NCBI GenBank assembly: GCA_023548195.1
Contig: JAJHZJ010000252.1
Span: 5,433,242 to 5,497,241 of the forward strand
Length of the DNA stretch: 64,000 nucleotides
Direction: 5' to 3'
From: Bettongia penicillata ogilbyi
Taxonomy: Eukaryota; Chordata; Mammalia; Diprotodontia; Potoroidae
Shown here: one piece after another, positions 48,795 through 59,351 of the stretch
How positions within the stretch are numbered: position 1 is the first letter of the stretch
How the letters are laid out: the number at the start of each line of letters is the position of its first letter
Translations under genes and position numbers: made by a program
Notes under the pieces: generated by a model
Databases searched by the model: none
Told to the model about the DNA's origin: nothing
The model's input: only the letters and a program-made list of their open reading frames with translations

Positions 48795-49914
48795 GAAGAA
48801 GCATGAAAAAGTAAACAGCAAAGAGAAGTCATAAGGGACTTACCAAAGGTGAACTGTTTCCATTCCTACATGGAAAGACAATATTTGTAACTCTTAAAAC
48901 TTTTCAGTATCTGGGTAGTTGGTGGGACCACACACAGACGTACACACACACGCATGCACACAAGCACACACACATGTACATGCATGCACGCACGCACACA
49001 TACACACATGCACACACATACAGAGACAGAGAGCACAGAGTGAATTGAATAGGATGGGAACATATCTTAAAAGAAATTAAGGTAAATGGTGAGAGAGAAA
49101 TGTAGTGGAAGGAGAGAGGGTGAAATGGAATGGGGTAAATTATATCTCATTCAAGAGGCAAGCAGGAGACTTTTTAGTGGAGGGAAAAAGAGGAGAGCTG
49201 AGAAAAAAACGTGAAGTTTACCCTCATCACATTCAACCAAAGGAAGGAATAAAATGCACACTCATTTTGGTATGAAAACCTATCTTACAGTACAGGAAAG
49301 TGGGGGAGAAGGAGATAAGCAGGGTGAGGGGGATGATGGAAGAGAGGGCAATGGGAGGAGGGAGCAATTTGAAGTCAACACTCAGGGAGGGACAGGATCA
49401 AAAGACAGAATAGAAACAATGGGGGGGCAGGATACAATGGAGGAAAATACAATTAGTCTTACACAACATGACTATTATCAAAGTCATTTGCAAAAGCACA
49501 CAGATATGACTTATGTTGAATTGCCTGCCTTCCCAAAGGGAATGGGTGGGGAGGGAGGGATGGGGAGAATTTGGAACTCAAAGTTTTAGGAACAACTGTT
49601 GAGTATTGTTGCTACTAGGAAATAAGAAATACAGTTAATGGGGAATAGAAAGTCATCTGGCCCTACAGGACAAAAGAGAAGATGGAGACAAGAGAAGGGA
49701 GGGATGATAGAAGAGAGGGCAGATTTGTGATAGGCAAAATTAGAATGTTCAGTGTATTGGGGTGGGGTGGAACCCAAAATTTTGTGAAAATAAATGTAAA
49801 AAGTTAAATAAATAAATTAAAATTAAAAAAAAGTTGATTTGATGATTTATGACTGCAGAACAGGAGTGTAGAGCAAAGGAAGGGTTATGAGGGCATCATC
49901 CAGGCAGCTGTCAA

Positions 49915-50575
49915 TGTCTTAGGGAGGAGGAGTAGAGAGTAGAAGTAAAAAAAAAGTGTAAAGAAAAAGCATGGTTTCCAGGGCTTTCCCAAAGTAGTGG
50001 TCAGGTAAGAGGGAATTTTCAAGTGCAACAATGGAGCTCCAGAGGCTGGAAGTTTCTCAGGAGTATTGAGATGATTGTAGATGCTATGGAGATAGCTGGA
50101 GAAGAGTGACCGAATATCACAGATTTTATGGAAAGAAAAATGCTTTCTTTCAAGGCACACACACATGAATGATAAATTATAACACTAAAATGGATGTAGA
50201 AAGAGGAAAAAATGTTCTGCCTTTGTAGGCAGAGATAAAACAAAGGGCAAGGGGAGATGTGTAGCATATTCCCCAGTTTTAGCATCCTTTAAGAGAGTAG
50301 TTCAGCCACAGTGCTTAGCAAAATTCCTTTTAATAAATAGAACAGCAGGAAAGGGAGACTCCAGCTGTTTCAACAATCACTCAGTCCAGATTCAAAGGGT
50401 CGCAATGAGCACCATTCTCCACATCCATCATAGACTCTGCAGACTCTCCGTAACTGACCCTTTTCAAAAATCCAATGTGAATTCCTCTTGGAAACAGAAT
50501 GTCTTCTGCTGGAGTTATTCAACAATTCCCTTTGCGATATAAATGCCATCCTCCAGCTTAAAAATCACCGTAGCC
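49915..50575. other. Unassigned intronic DNA
   Basis: No exon or named repeat; minus frames at 49885-50285 are low-complexity. Confidence 0.4.
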
Positions 50576-50577
50576 AA

Positions 50578-50815
50578 GGTGGCTAGGTAGCTGAGTGGAA
50601 AGAGCTCTACCTGAAATCAGAAGGACTTGAGTTCAAACACAGCCTCAGATACTCTGTATGACCCTGGCCAAATTACCTAACCTTTCCTACCTTCTGTTTC
50701 CCCATCTGTAAAACAGGGATAACATCACTTCACAGGATTGTTGTGAGGATTAGATAAGTATTTGAAGTACTTTAAAAATCTTAAAGTGGTGTATAATAAA
50801 AAAACTGGTTGTTTT
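50578..50815 (+). mobile_element. MIR-type SINE
   Basis: GGTGGCTAGGTAGCTGAGTG, AAGGACTTGAGTTCAAACAC, CCCCATCTGTAAAACAGGGA, GGATTGTTGTGAGGATTAGA. Confidence 0.85.
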
Positions 50816-50819
50816 TGTT

Positions 50820-51270
50820 GTAGCTACAGTACCTTGCAAGGCTAGAAATGGAATACTGTTCCTTGTGAAAAAACGACTTTATTAAGCACCTTGATCTGTT
50901 TGAGTTTCCTTGCTATCCAGAAGAGGCCAGACTCACATGGGAATAGGAATCAGCCAATCAGGAGGCAGATTAAGCATCCCTTAAGTTTGACATACCAGAG
51001 ATCCTTTGCAGTGTTTACTGAACCAAGAAATCCCTCAGTTGTGCTGGTGACCACAGAACTGACATAAGCTGGTTAATTCCAGCTCTAATGGACAGAACTA
51101 GTACAAACATCTTGGCCCTGGGACCTTGGGGACTTTTCAGCCTGACCCTCTTCTTTGTTCCATCAGAGTCTCTGTGAAATGCCTCCTCCTGGGAAATGTA
51201 AACTGAACCCAAGTAACTGTGGCAATACCTGATTGGGACATTATATGGCCACTGTTACCCAGTCTGGTGG
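50820..51270. other. Unassigned intronic DNA
   Basis: No exon or named repeat. Confidence 0.4.
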
Positions 51271-51274
51271 TTTC

Positions 51275-51635
51275 TCTTTGTTTTTTTAATCTGTGCAGCC
51301 TAACCCTAAAAGTCAAATTTTCTTTTCAGCTCTGGTCTTTTCATCAAGAATGTTTGAAAGTCCTCTATTTCATTGAAAGACCATTTTCTCCCTTGAAGTA
51401 TTATGCTAGTTCCTTTGACTTCTGGAATATCATATTCCAAGCCCTTCGATCCCTTAATGCAGAAGCTACTAGATCTTATGTTATCCTGATTGTATTTCTA
51501 CAATACTCGAATTGTTTCTTTCTAGCTGCTTGCAATATTTTCTCCTTGACCTGGGAACTCTGAAATTTGGCTATAATATTCCTAGGAGTTTCTCTTTTTG
51601 GATCTCTTTCAGGAGGTGATCAGTGGATTCTAATT
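51275..51635 (-). mobile_element. L1 ORF1 C-terminal fragment
   Basis: Antisense of the ORF1 C-terminus: AAAGTCAAATTTTCTTTTCA, AAAGTCCTCTATTTCATTGA, TTGCAATATTTTCTCCTTGA, also found at 55.8-56.2 kb. The 114-codon plus frame across it is a shadow. Confidence 0.82.
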
Positions 51636-51639
51636 ATGA

Positions 51640-52030
51640 CAAGGAAAATGAATAATATTATCAAAAGTAGAATCTTCTTGCAGTGCAATGAAATAAGATG
51701 CATGCACAACAAAAAGTAAATTAAACGAAAAGGAAGAATCGTAGAAAATCACCATTAGGATATTGCTCCTGCATATTACTCAACAGGGTGTAAGAGCTTA
51801 CCTGGCAGTTAGGACAGTTGGAAAATCCCACCTCCCCTACAACAATAAGGAGGTCTCACCTGAGACTGAGACTAGCCCAGTTAAAACTGGTTGAAACTGG
51901 TTTTGTGGTCCAACATGTCTGCTTACAGCTATGGGAAACTATAACCAAATAAGACAAAAAGAAAATAAGGGAAATGGGGTGCCGAATTGTAGGGAGTTGG
52001 AGATATAAGCAGGGGAGAAGTCTCACATGG
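51640..52030. other. Unassigned intronic DNA
   Basis: May include retroviral-type sequence next to the LTR-like segment, but nothing is recognisable. Confidence 0.4.
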
Positions 52031-52035
52031 GTGGT

Positions 52036-52530
52036 TGCAAGCACAAGCAAGGTGGGATTTTTGTTATTATTTCTCAGAGTTTAGTTTCTAGGATCCGTGG
52101 CCATAACAATTTCTTGTTCCCAGGTATTTTGCCTTATCAATCATGGATGTCTTGCTCCTTTGAGCGTTGGGCCAGTTTGCAGCTGTGGCACATCCTGTGC
52201 TGAGTGACATAGAACTCTGGTGCAGAACCAGTCAAGTGCTGGGTCTTGTGGGCTTTCATGCTTTCTGGCATTGAGTCAATTAAACACTGAGACTGTTTGA
52301 AAACTGTATCTATTCTGAAAGATTGATATTGCCTTGGGGGCTTGCTTATGCAAAGAATACTTTGCTGAGAGAGAGAGGAGACCTCTAATAGGGAGAGGAG
52401 AACTCTGATAGCAGGAGAGGAGAAAATTTGATAGAGGGAGAGGAGAAAATCTGATAGAGGGAGAGGAGATCTCTGATAAATCGAGAGTGAACCTGTGCTA
52501 GCAGCCCTCCTGTCAGCAGGATCTGTGCAG
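52036..52530 (+). mobile_element. LTR-like element related to 59352-59974, with internal minisatellite
   Basis: Shares TTTTTGTTATTATTTCTCAG, AGGATCC, CTTGTTCCCAGGTATT and GAGAGTGAACCTGTGCTAGC with the defined solo LTR at 59.4-60.0 kb. It carries about five 20-23 bp repeats absent from that copy. Edges estimated by homology. Confidence 0.65.
52373..52482. repeat. Minisatellite, about 5 units of 20-23 bp
   Basis: Units begin GAGAGGAGA and continue with (A/C)(A/C)TCT..GATAG: GAGAGGAGAACTCTGATAGC, GAGAGGAGAAAATTTGATAG, GAGAGGAGAAAATCTGATAG, GAGAGGAGATCTCTGATAAA. Confidence 0.9.
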
Positions 52531-52559
52531 AAATAAAGGAAAGTATGGAGTTTATGGGA

Positions 52560-53680
52560 CTGGAAAGGTTGTCTATTGTTTCCTACTCATTGTATTCATT
52601 TTTGTAGGTAAAGTTCCTGTAGAGATAACAAAAGAACCAGGAGAGAAGTTTCTTTTGAATTTCTCAGAACCAAGACTAGGGTCAAAGTCAAGAGCTTGCC
52701 TAGAGTAGTCCTGCCCTAAGTTGTTCCAGAAGGGTGGGGGCCCTGGAAGCAGGCTGTGCCCAGAACCCAGGCCAGAGCAGCCCTTCCTCATGTGAGGCTG
52801 AGGAAGGACAAGCTGTCCCAGAGTTGGGGTGATGTGGGCCAGACATAGGAGCTGGGGGCAGAGGCCCCTGGAACCTGCTGTGCCTGGACTCACACAGGTG
52901 CAAGGAGAGCTTGAAATGGAGCAGTCTCTTCCCTTGTGAGGTAAGACATGGAGCAGGAGGGGTGTATTGCCTGCATCCAGACCCTGGCAGAAGCAGGGAG
53001 TAGTCAGCCCCAAGACCAGTAGGAGAATGCACCCTGGAGCTTGGGACTCAACCCTGAGTCAGGATGAAAACTTTGCGGCAAGTTAAGGGAAGTGAGAGTG
53101 CTTTTCTCCTACATCCCCCTGGGATGTGTTGGGATCCAGGGGGGAGTTATCCATGTTGGGATAGGGGAAGTGCCGTGGCCCATGGGCACCCACCCACAAA
53201 GCCACCTCTCTAGAATTGGACTCTTTGGCTCACTAGAGAATGTGTGCACCTGAGAGTGCCAGGTGGGAGAAAGATGCCTGTCCAAGAAGACTTTACTTGG
53301 ACACTCTATTTGATCAAGGGGATTGTAACCTACTGTGACATAGGGATGGGGTGTGGTGTGTTGTGTTCTCTGCTGCCCCTGAGGATATGTTATGCTAGGG
53401 AAGACCCTGACCTGGGAACCCTGATTGTATAAGCAGCATTTTGGACAGTACCTGAGTAAAGAGGAGCTGGTTGCTCACTCCCCAAAGATTTTGGTCCCCA
53501 TAGAATGTATAAGGTAGGGCGTATGCTATGTTATATTATGTACTTTTGTGATTGTTTAAGGCCATGTAGCCACCCTGGTAATAAGTTGTTATGTTGTTAT
53601 GAATGTTATGCTTTAGTTTCTTGACTCAAGGTTTAGTTTTGAGTAAATAGAGGGCTTATTATACCACATAATTTGATCCT
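52560..53680. other. Unassigned, GC-richer block
   Basis: Higher GC than its surroundings with long but compositionally driven minus frames (146 codons at 52573-53013, 110 at 52700-53032) that resemble no protein I know. Possibly degraded endogenous-retrovirus internal or LTR sequence. Confidence 0.4.
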
Positions 53681-53681
53681 A

Positions 53682-53682
53682 A

Positions 53683-53724
<42 letters not shown>

Positions 53725-53750
53725 ATGTATACACACACACACACACACAC
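53682..53750. repeat. (AT)n(GT)n(AC)n compound microsatellite
   Basis: AT units at 53682-53700, (GT)12 at 53701-53724, a short ATGTAT, then (AC)10 at 53731-53750. The GT and AC arms are complementary. Confidence 0.97.
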
Positions 53751-53779
53751 ATGCATACTCACAGCAGCAGCCCTCAAGT

Positions 53780-54025
53780 GTGCTGTATTGATTGGCATTA
53801 CTGTGGTTTAGGTGTTCTGGTTAGGCTATAACCCCGAGGTACCCAACCAATGGGGAAATGGGAGGGAACTGCAAATTGAGGGTAGGGATAAAAAGCTGTG
53901 TATTTGTCTTAAATTGGTGTGCCTACTTGTTGGTCACCAGTTCTTGCAAGAATGTTAAATAAAAGTCTTTCCTGGTTCACCATAAGCCACGTGGAGTTCT
54001 TGATAAGACACATGTTTCTGACACT
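53780..54025 (+). mobile_element. LTR-like 3' segment
   Basis: GGGATAAAAAGCTGTGTATT (TATA-like) and GAATGTTAAATAAAAGTCTT (poly(A) signal near 53957), then a CTTTCCTGGTTCACC tail, the usual R/U5 layout. Confidence 0.5.
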
Positions 54026-54034
54026 ATGGATACT

Positions 54035-54710
54035 GGAAATATTTGCCTTTATTAGAGAACAAAAGATCATTGTAGACTGAGGCATACAAATAATACTACC
54101 TCAGATTTCACATGCTCTAAGTTTTAAAAAGTATTTTTTTTCCTAACAATACTGTGGGGGGAAGTGGAAGGAAGATTGAATTCAGAGAATAAATATGTTA
54201 ATTTAGCATAAAGAGTTCATTTCATTTTAAGCCTCTATTTTGTGATTAAGTAGTTATTATGTAATAATAAGATAAACATGAGTGGTATCATTTGGCAGGG
54301 AAGTGTAGCGCTCTCCTATCTGGTAAAGTACTAATAATGCCTACCTGACTCTATGATATGTGTCCCCTAAATTTGGAAAACAACTGATAAATTCTTACTA
54401 ATGACATTAGGAAAATAAAGTTATGTTCAGTAGTTTTTTTTCATCATAAATTTAGGTAGTCAGTCACCAATCACAGCTTTGAGGTAACTTGTAAATGCCT
54501 TGTTAGAACCATAAAAACACACCAGAAACCCCAGACTGGTTCTAGTTAGCTCTCCTATATTTCCCCAACTTGCACCCTATGTTCACTTGAGGGCAGTACA
54601 CCTGCTCTCATTAATCTGCAATTAATGGAGACTCACCAGAGTCTTTGGTGACACCTTGGAGGGAGACACAAAGTCTTTGACTGGGCAAAGAAGGAATCTT
54701 GTTGATCCAC
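54035..54710. other. Unassigned intronic DNA
   Basis: No exon or named repeat. Confidence 0.4.
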
Positions 54711-54714
54711 AGGT

Positions 54715-54807
54715 CAAAACACATTTTTGTGGTAGCCAAGAACTGGAAATTGAGGGGACGCCCTTCAACTGGGGAATGGCTGAACAAGCTGTACCATATA
54801 AATGTAA

Positions 54808-54884
<77 letters not shown>

Positions 54885-55385
54885 CAGATATGCAAATAAA
54901 TAGACAAATAGATAGATAAATGAATGAATGAATGAGCAGGATTTCAGAAAAACCTTGAGAGACTTACATGAACTGATGCTGAGTGAGGTGAGGAGAACCA
55001 GGAGAACACTGTACACAGTAACAACCACATTGCACAATCACTGACTTTGACAGATTTAGATCTTCTCAGTAATACTATGAGCTAAGATAATTCCAAAAGA
55101 TTCATGATAGAAAAGGCTCTACACATCCAGAGAAAGAACTATGGTTTCTGAATGCATATTGAAGCATATGATTTTCTCTCTTTTTTTTTCTTTTTCATAG
55201 TTTTCCCCTTTTGTTCTGATTCTTTTTTCACAACATGGCTAATATGGAAATATATATATGATATGATTGTATATGTATACCCTATATCAGATTGCTTGCC
55301 ATCTTAGAAAGGGAGAAAAACATTTCGAACTCAAAATCTTATAAAAGTGAATGTTGAAAACTAGAACTATAATAATTTTTTAAAA
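54715..55385 (+). mobile_element. L1 3' end with a GATA microsatellite inside
   Basis: GCCCTTCAACTGGGGAATGG, CATGAACTGATGCTGAGTGA, CACATCCAGAGAAAGAACTA, then an L1 3'UTR and A-rich tail. The (GATA)n at 54809-54935 sits within the ORF2 C-terminal coding part. Confidence 0.85.
54809..54935. repeat. (GATA)n microsatellite
   Basis: About 18 near-perfect GATA units followed by degenerate GACA/AATA and GAATGAAT units. The SIYLSIYL-repeat minus frames are its translation. Confidence 0.97.
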
Positions 55386-55389
55386 GAAG

Positions 55390-55775
55390 AAAAAGAAGGA
55401 AACTTATTGTGAGCACTGGTTCAAGGCATGTCTCCTGGGACTTTTAGGAATCAGGTGAATAGCTTGATCCTACAGAGGCAGATGATTGTATTACTTAAAA
55501 AATAATTGCACACACAAAAATTTGCATACTGTTGATTAATAATGAGTGATTGCGTACATTGATGAGTATAAGTCTGATTGAGCATTTCCATTGCACTAGT
55601 AAGAAAACTTCAGGGCTAAGGGAAGTAGAGTAGAGGCCTCCACAAACATCAGGCTGAGGGCCATTGTCCTAGTTGATGAAGTAAGAGCATAGTAGATCTC
55701 CAATGGATCAACGATGTGGATGAAAGCCTAAATTCTCTTTTGTAAAATATCTTTTAACTGTATTTTTAAATTGTA
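55390..55775. other. Unassigned intronic DNA
   Basis: No exon or named repeat. Confidence 0.4.
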
Positions 55776-55779
55776 TTTT

Positions 55780-57425
55780 TCTAAAACTTTTCATGCTTCT
55801 CTTGATGCTTGTATCTGAAAGTCAAACTTTCTATTTGGCTCTGGTTTTTTCAGCAAGAATTCTTGAAAGTCCTCTATATCATTGAAATTCCATTTTTTCT
55901 CCTGAAGTATTATACTCAGTTTTACTGGGTAGATGATTCTTGGTTTTAATCCTACCTCCTCTGACCTCCAGAATATTCCATGTCCTTTGATCCTTTAACA
56001 TTGAAGCTGTTAGATCTTATTTTATCCTGATGACATTTACACAATAATGGTATTGTTTATTTCTGGCTGCTTGTAATATTTTCTCCTTGACCTTGGAACT
56101 CTGGAATTTGGCTACAATAATCCTAGGAGTTTTCCTTTTGAGATCTCTTTCAGGAAGTGATAGGTGGACTCTTTCCATTTCTATTTCCCACTCTGGTTCT
56201 AGAATATCAGGGCAGTTTTCCTTGATAATTTCTTGACTGATGATGTCTAGGCTCCTTTTTTTATCATGACTTTCAGATAGTCAAATAATTTTTAAATTAT
56301 TTCTCCTGGAGCTATTTTCCAGGTCATTTTCCCAATGAGATATTTCACATTGTCTTCTATTTTTTCATTCTTTTGGTTCTGTTTTTATAATTTCTTGATT
56401 TCTCATAAAATCATTAACTTCCATTTGCTCCATTCTAATTTTGAAGGAATTATTTTCTTCAGTGAGCGTTTGGGCCTCCTTTTCCATTTGATCAATCCTA
56501 CTTTTTAAGGCATTCTTCTCCTCATTGGCTGTTTTGGACCTCTTTTACCACTTGCATTAGTCTGTTTTTTAAAGTGTTATTTTCTTCAGTGTTTTGGAGG
56601 GTCTCCTTTAGCAGGCTGTTAACTTGTTTTTCATGATTTTATTGGGTCACTCTCATTTCTCTTCCCAATTTTTCCTTTACTTCTCTTACTTGATTTTCAA
56701 AATCCTTTCTGAACTCTCCCATGGCCTGAGGCCAATTCATAATTTTCTTGGAGGTTTTGGAGCTTTGACTTTGTTTTCTTCTAGTTGCATGTTTTGATCC
56801 CATCAAAGTAAGATTCTATAGTTTGATATTTTTTCCCTGTTTTCTCATGTTCCCAGGCAAATACTTTACTTTCTAATGTTTTGTCAAGGTAGGACTCTGC
56901 TTCCAGTGGGGGTGGAGGTGGGGGTGGATGTACTGTCCCAGGTTTAAGAGGTTTTGTATCAGCTAATTAATCCCCCAATTGTGGGCCCAGACCTCCAGAA
57001 GCTGTTGCTGCTGCTTCCACCTTCAGATGAGGTCTCCTCCTTTGCCCTGGGGCTGGGGCTGAATCTAAGTTGGACAGTGAGTCTCCCCTACTCAGGTCTG
57101 ACAGATTTTTCCCAATGACCTTCTATGTTGTCTTTGGGGTTTGTGGGGTGGGAAGTCTGGAAACTGCCATAGGTGCTAATGTTTCAGTCCCCTGAGGTCT
57201 GCTCCATCCCCGTCTGTGCCAGCATGCCAGACTGCACTCCCAGTCCAGTGCAATAGATGCTTCCCAATGACCTTCCAGGCTCTCTTGGACTGAAGATTTA
57301 CTTGACTCTGTCATTATGTTCTGCAGCTCCAGAATTCGTTTAGTGTAATTCTTATAGGTATTTGCAGGAGTTTGAGGGGAGAGCTCAACAGGTCTCTGCT
57401 TTTACTCCACCATCTTGGCTCCCCA
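55780..57425 (-). mobile_element. L1 5'UTR plus ORF1, 3'-truncated
   Basis: Read on the minus strand it starts GGGGAGCCAAGATGGTGGAG at 57425 (L1 5' end with YY1-like site). It runs through a GC-richer 5'UTR (57420-56830), then an ORF1 with a coiled coil and C-terminal domain. It stops near 55785, just past the ORF1 end. Stops and frameshifts are present. Confidence 0.85.
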
Positions 57426-57429
57426 AATA

Positions 57430-58310
57430 CTTTTTTATTAAATTTTCAGATGACACAAAGCAAGATTCAAGGAATTGCTAACACATTTGATGATAGAATC
57501 TAAAAAGGCCTTAAATAGAATAAGAAACCCAATATAAATATATGAAAAATGGTAGGGAGAAATGTAAAGATATATAGTGGGGTTCAGAAATCTAACTTCC
57601 CAAGTATAAGACAGTTAGCAGTTTGTATGAAAAAGATCTGAGGGATTCTGTGGACTGTAAACTGAGGAAGACTCTCTAATATAATATAGAAGTGAGTGTC
57701 ATGTGCAAGCCAAAAATGTTAATGCAATCCTGGCATTAATTAAAGAAGCATGGGGTCCAGGAAGACAGAGGTGACAGACTTTCTGTAAACAATGCTGATC
57801 AGACCACAGCTGGAGGATTGTGTTTGGCTCTGAGCACAAGAGTTTAGAAAGGATATTGATATTGATATTCACAAACTAGAAAGCATGATGGTGGAGCACC
57901 TTCAATTTCATGTCATATGAAAATTGGTTGAAGGTAATGGTGATGTGTTTAACTGAAAGAAGATATTCAGGAAGGGTATGTTATCTGTCTTCCAGTATTT
58001 GAAACACTTCCAGGCATTACTGGGATTAGATTTTTCTATTTGGTCCTATAGGGGAGAATTTAAAACAATGGATGGAAATTGCAGAAAGGTAAAGTAAGTT
58101 ATATGTAAAGAAAAACTTCTAAATAAATAGTTATTCCAAAGTGGCAAGGGCTGCCTCTGAAAGTCTTGCCTGTCTTGAAACAAAGGTTAGATGACCCCAT
58201 ACCAAGTGTGTTGTAAAAAAAGGATTCTTGCTTAGGTATATGTTGGTCTATATGGCAACAAGGTCCCTTCTAACTTTGAAATTTTGTCAGTCTATGGTAG
58301 AGCATTGGGG
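57430..58310 (+). mobile_element. CR1/L3 LINE 3' end
   Basis: Sense CR1/L3: GCTGGAGGATTGTGTTTGGC, TGTTATCTGTCTTCCAGTAT, GAAAAACTTCTAAATAAATA, GTTGGTCTATATGGCAACAA, GGTCCCTTCTAACTTTGAAA and a TTGTCAGTCTATGG terminus. Confidence 0.8.
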
Positions 58311-58534
58311 CTGCCCATACCTAGTAGATGAGAGAAGGAATAAGAATACAGGGTGAAGATAAAGTAAGCATTTTCATTGAGGTAGGAGGAAAATCAGAAA
58401 AATAAATTCTCATAGATGAGAAAGGAGAAAAGAACGTCAAGTCAAGCAAAGATCATTAACAGTATCAGATAACAAAAAAAAAAAAAAGAGGGGGGGGGAT
58501 CAAGAATTCGGACTAAGATTCCCGAATCACATAA

Positions 58535-59110
58535 TCACTGAATTTGAAATTTGGAAGGAACTTCAGTGTCCAGCTAGTCTAACTGATAAGTAAAATAGAT
58601 CCCTACCAAACTAGTGGTCATCAACAATGTTTGAGGACCTCCAGGGAAGGAGCATCCACAGAATTCTTTCAAGGCAGCACATCCCACCATTGGAGAGCTC
58701 GAAGTATTAGGAAAATTTTCCTGGCTTCATATTTAAATTTGCTTTTTTGTAACTACTACCATTTGTTCCTGGTTCTGCCCTTTGGGTCTAAATACAATAA
58801 TTCTGAGTTCTCCTCCATGTGACAATTCTTTGAATAGTTGGACATCTATCACATACTCTTTTCTTGCCTAAACAGTCCCAATTACTTCAACCTCATGGGA
58901 CATGGACTCAAGGTCCTTTCCCACTCTGGTTACCCACCTCTGCACACTATTCAGCTCATCAATATTCTTCTTAAACCATGAACATAATGTTCCAGATGAG
59001 TTCCATTGGTGGTAGAGTACTTTCTTATTCCTGATAGCTATGTCCCTCTTAATGCAGCTCAAGGTTATCTTAGCTTCATTTTTTTTCCTCCTTTTCTTTT
59101 CTTGCAACAT
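58535..59110 (-). mobile_element. CR1/L3 LINE, first part
   Basis: Antisense CR1/L3: GGACCTCCAGGGAAGGAGCA, TCCTGGTTCTGCCCTTTGGG, TGGGACATGGACTCAAGGTC, CCCTCTTAATGCAGCTCAAG. Continues at 60130. The minus frame 58868-59185 is not a gene. Confidence 0.85.
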
Positions 59111-59152
59111 GGCTAATGTGAAAATGTTTTGCATAATTTCATATGTATGATG

Positions 59153-59351
59153 AAGGGCAGCTGGGTGATACAGTGGATGGAACAATGGGCTTGGAATCTG
59201 GAAAATTCATCTTCTTGAGTTCATATTCAGTCTCAGATATGTACTAACTGTGTGATCCTGGGCAAATCACTTAACCCTATTTGCCCCAGTTCCTCATTAG
59301 TAAAATGAGCTGGAGAAGGAAATGACAAATTATTCCAGTATTATTACCAAG
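59153..59351 (+). mobile_element. Marsupial SINE, 5' part, interrupted by a solo LTR
   Basis: GGGCAGCTGGGTGATACAGT, TGATCCTGGGCAAATCACTT, AGTAAAATGAGCTGGAGAAG up to TTATTACCAAG. The missing tail resumes after the LTR at 59975. Confidence 0.93.

Larger units (their letters stand above)
46981..49828 (+). mobile_element. Half-L1 (HAL1-like) insertion with intact target duplications
   Basis: 2.85 kb element with L1 5'UTR (46981-47690), a single ORF1 (47694-48794), about 1 kb of 3' sequence with a CA-rich patch (48932-49020), an L1-type 3'UTR and an A-rich end. No ORF2 sequence is present. Flanked by AAAAGTTGATTT at 46969-46980 and 49829-49840. HAL1 elements (ORF1-only L1 derivatives) are known in mammals including marsupials. 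A private deletion of ORF2 from an ordinary L1 is the alternative. The 204-codon minus frame 46952-47566 and others in the 5'UTR are not genes. Confidence 0.85.
46694..49910. repeat. Diverged tandem duplication, unit 2, split by half-L1
   Basis: Left part 46694-46980 and right part from 49841 together match unit 1. The break falls where unit 1 reads GGAGAGTTTACTTGATCATG and unit 2 reads GAAAAGTTGATTTGATGATT once one target duplication is removed. Right edge of the homology is approximate. Confidence 0.7.

Noticed and set aside
52573..53032. 146- and 110-codon minus frames rich in Pro, Ser and Cys
   Set aside because: Overlapping frames in a GC-rich block, no domain, no splice context; listed only as an unassigned region.
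54611..57425. One L1 split by a twin-priming inversion
   Set aside because: In twin priming the inverted 5' piece lies upstream of the 3' piece; here it lies downstream of the sense 3' end, so these are separate insertions or a later rearrangement.
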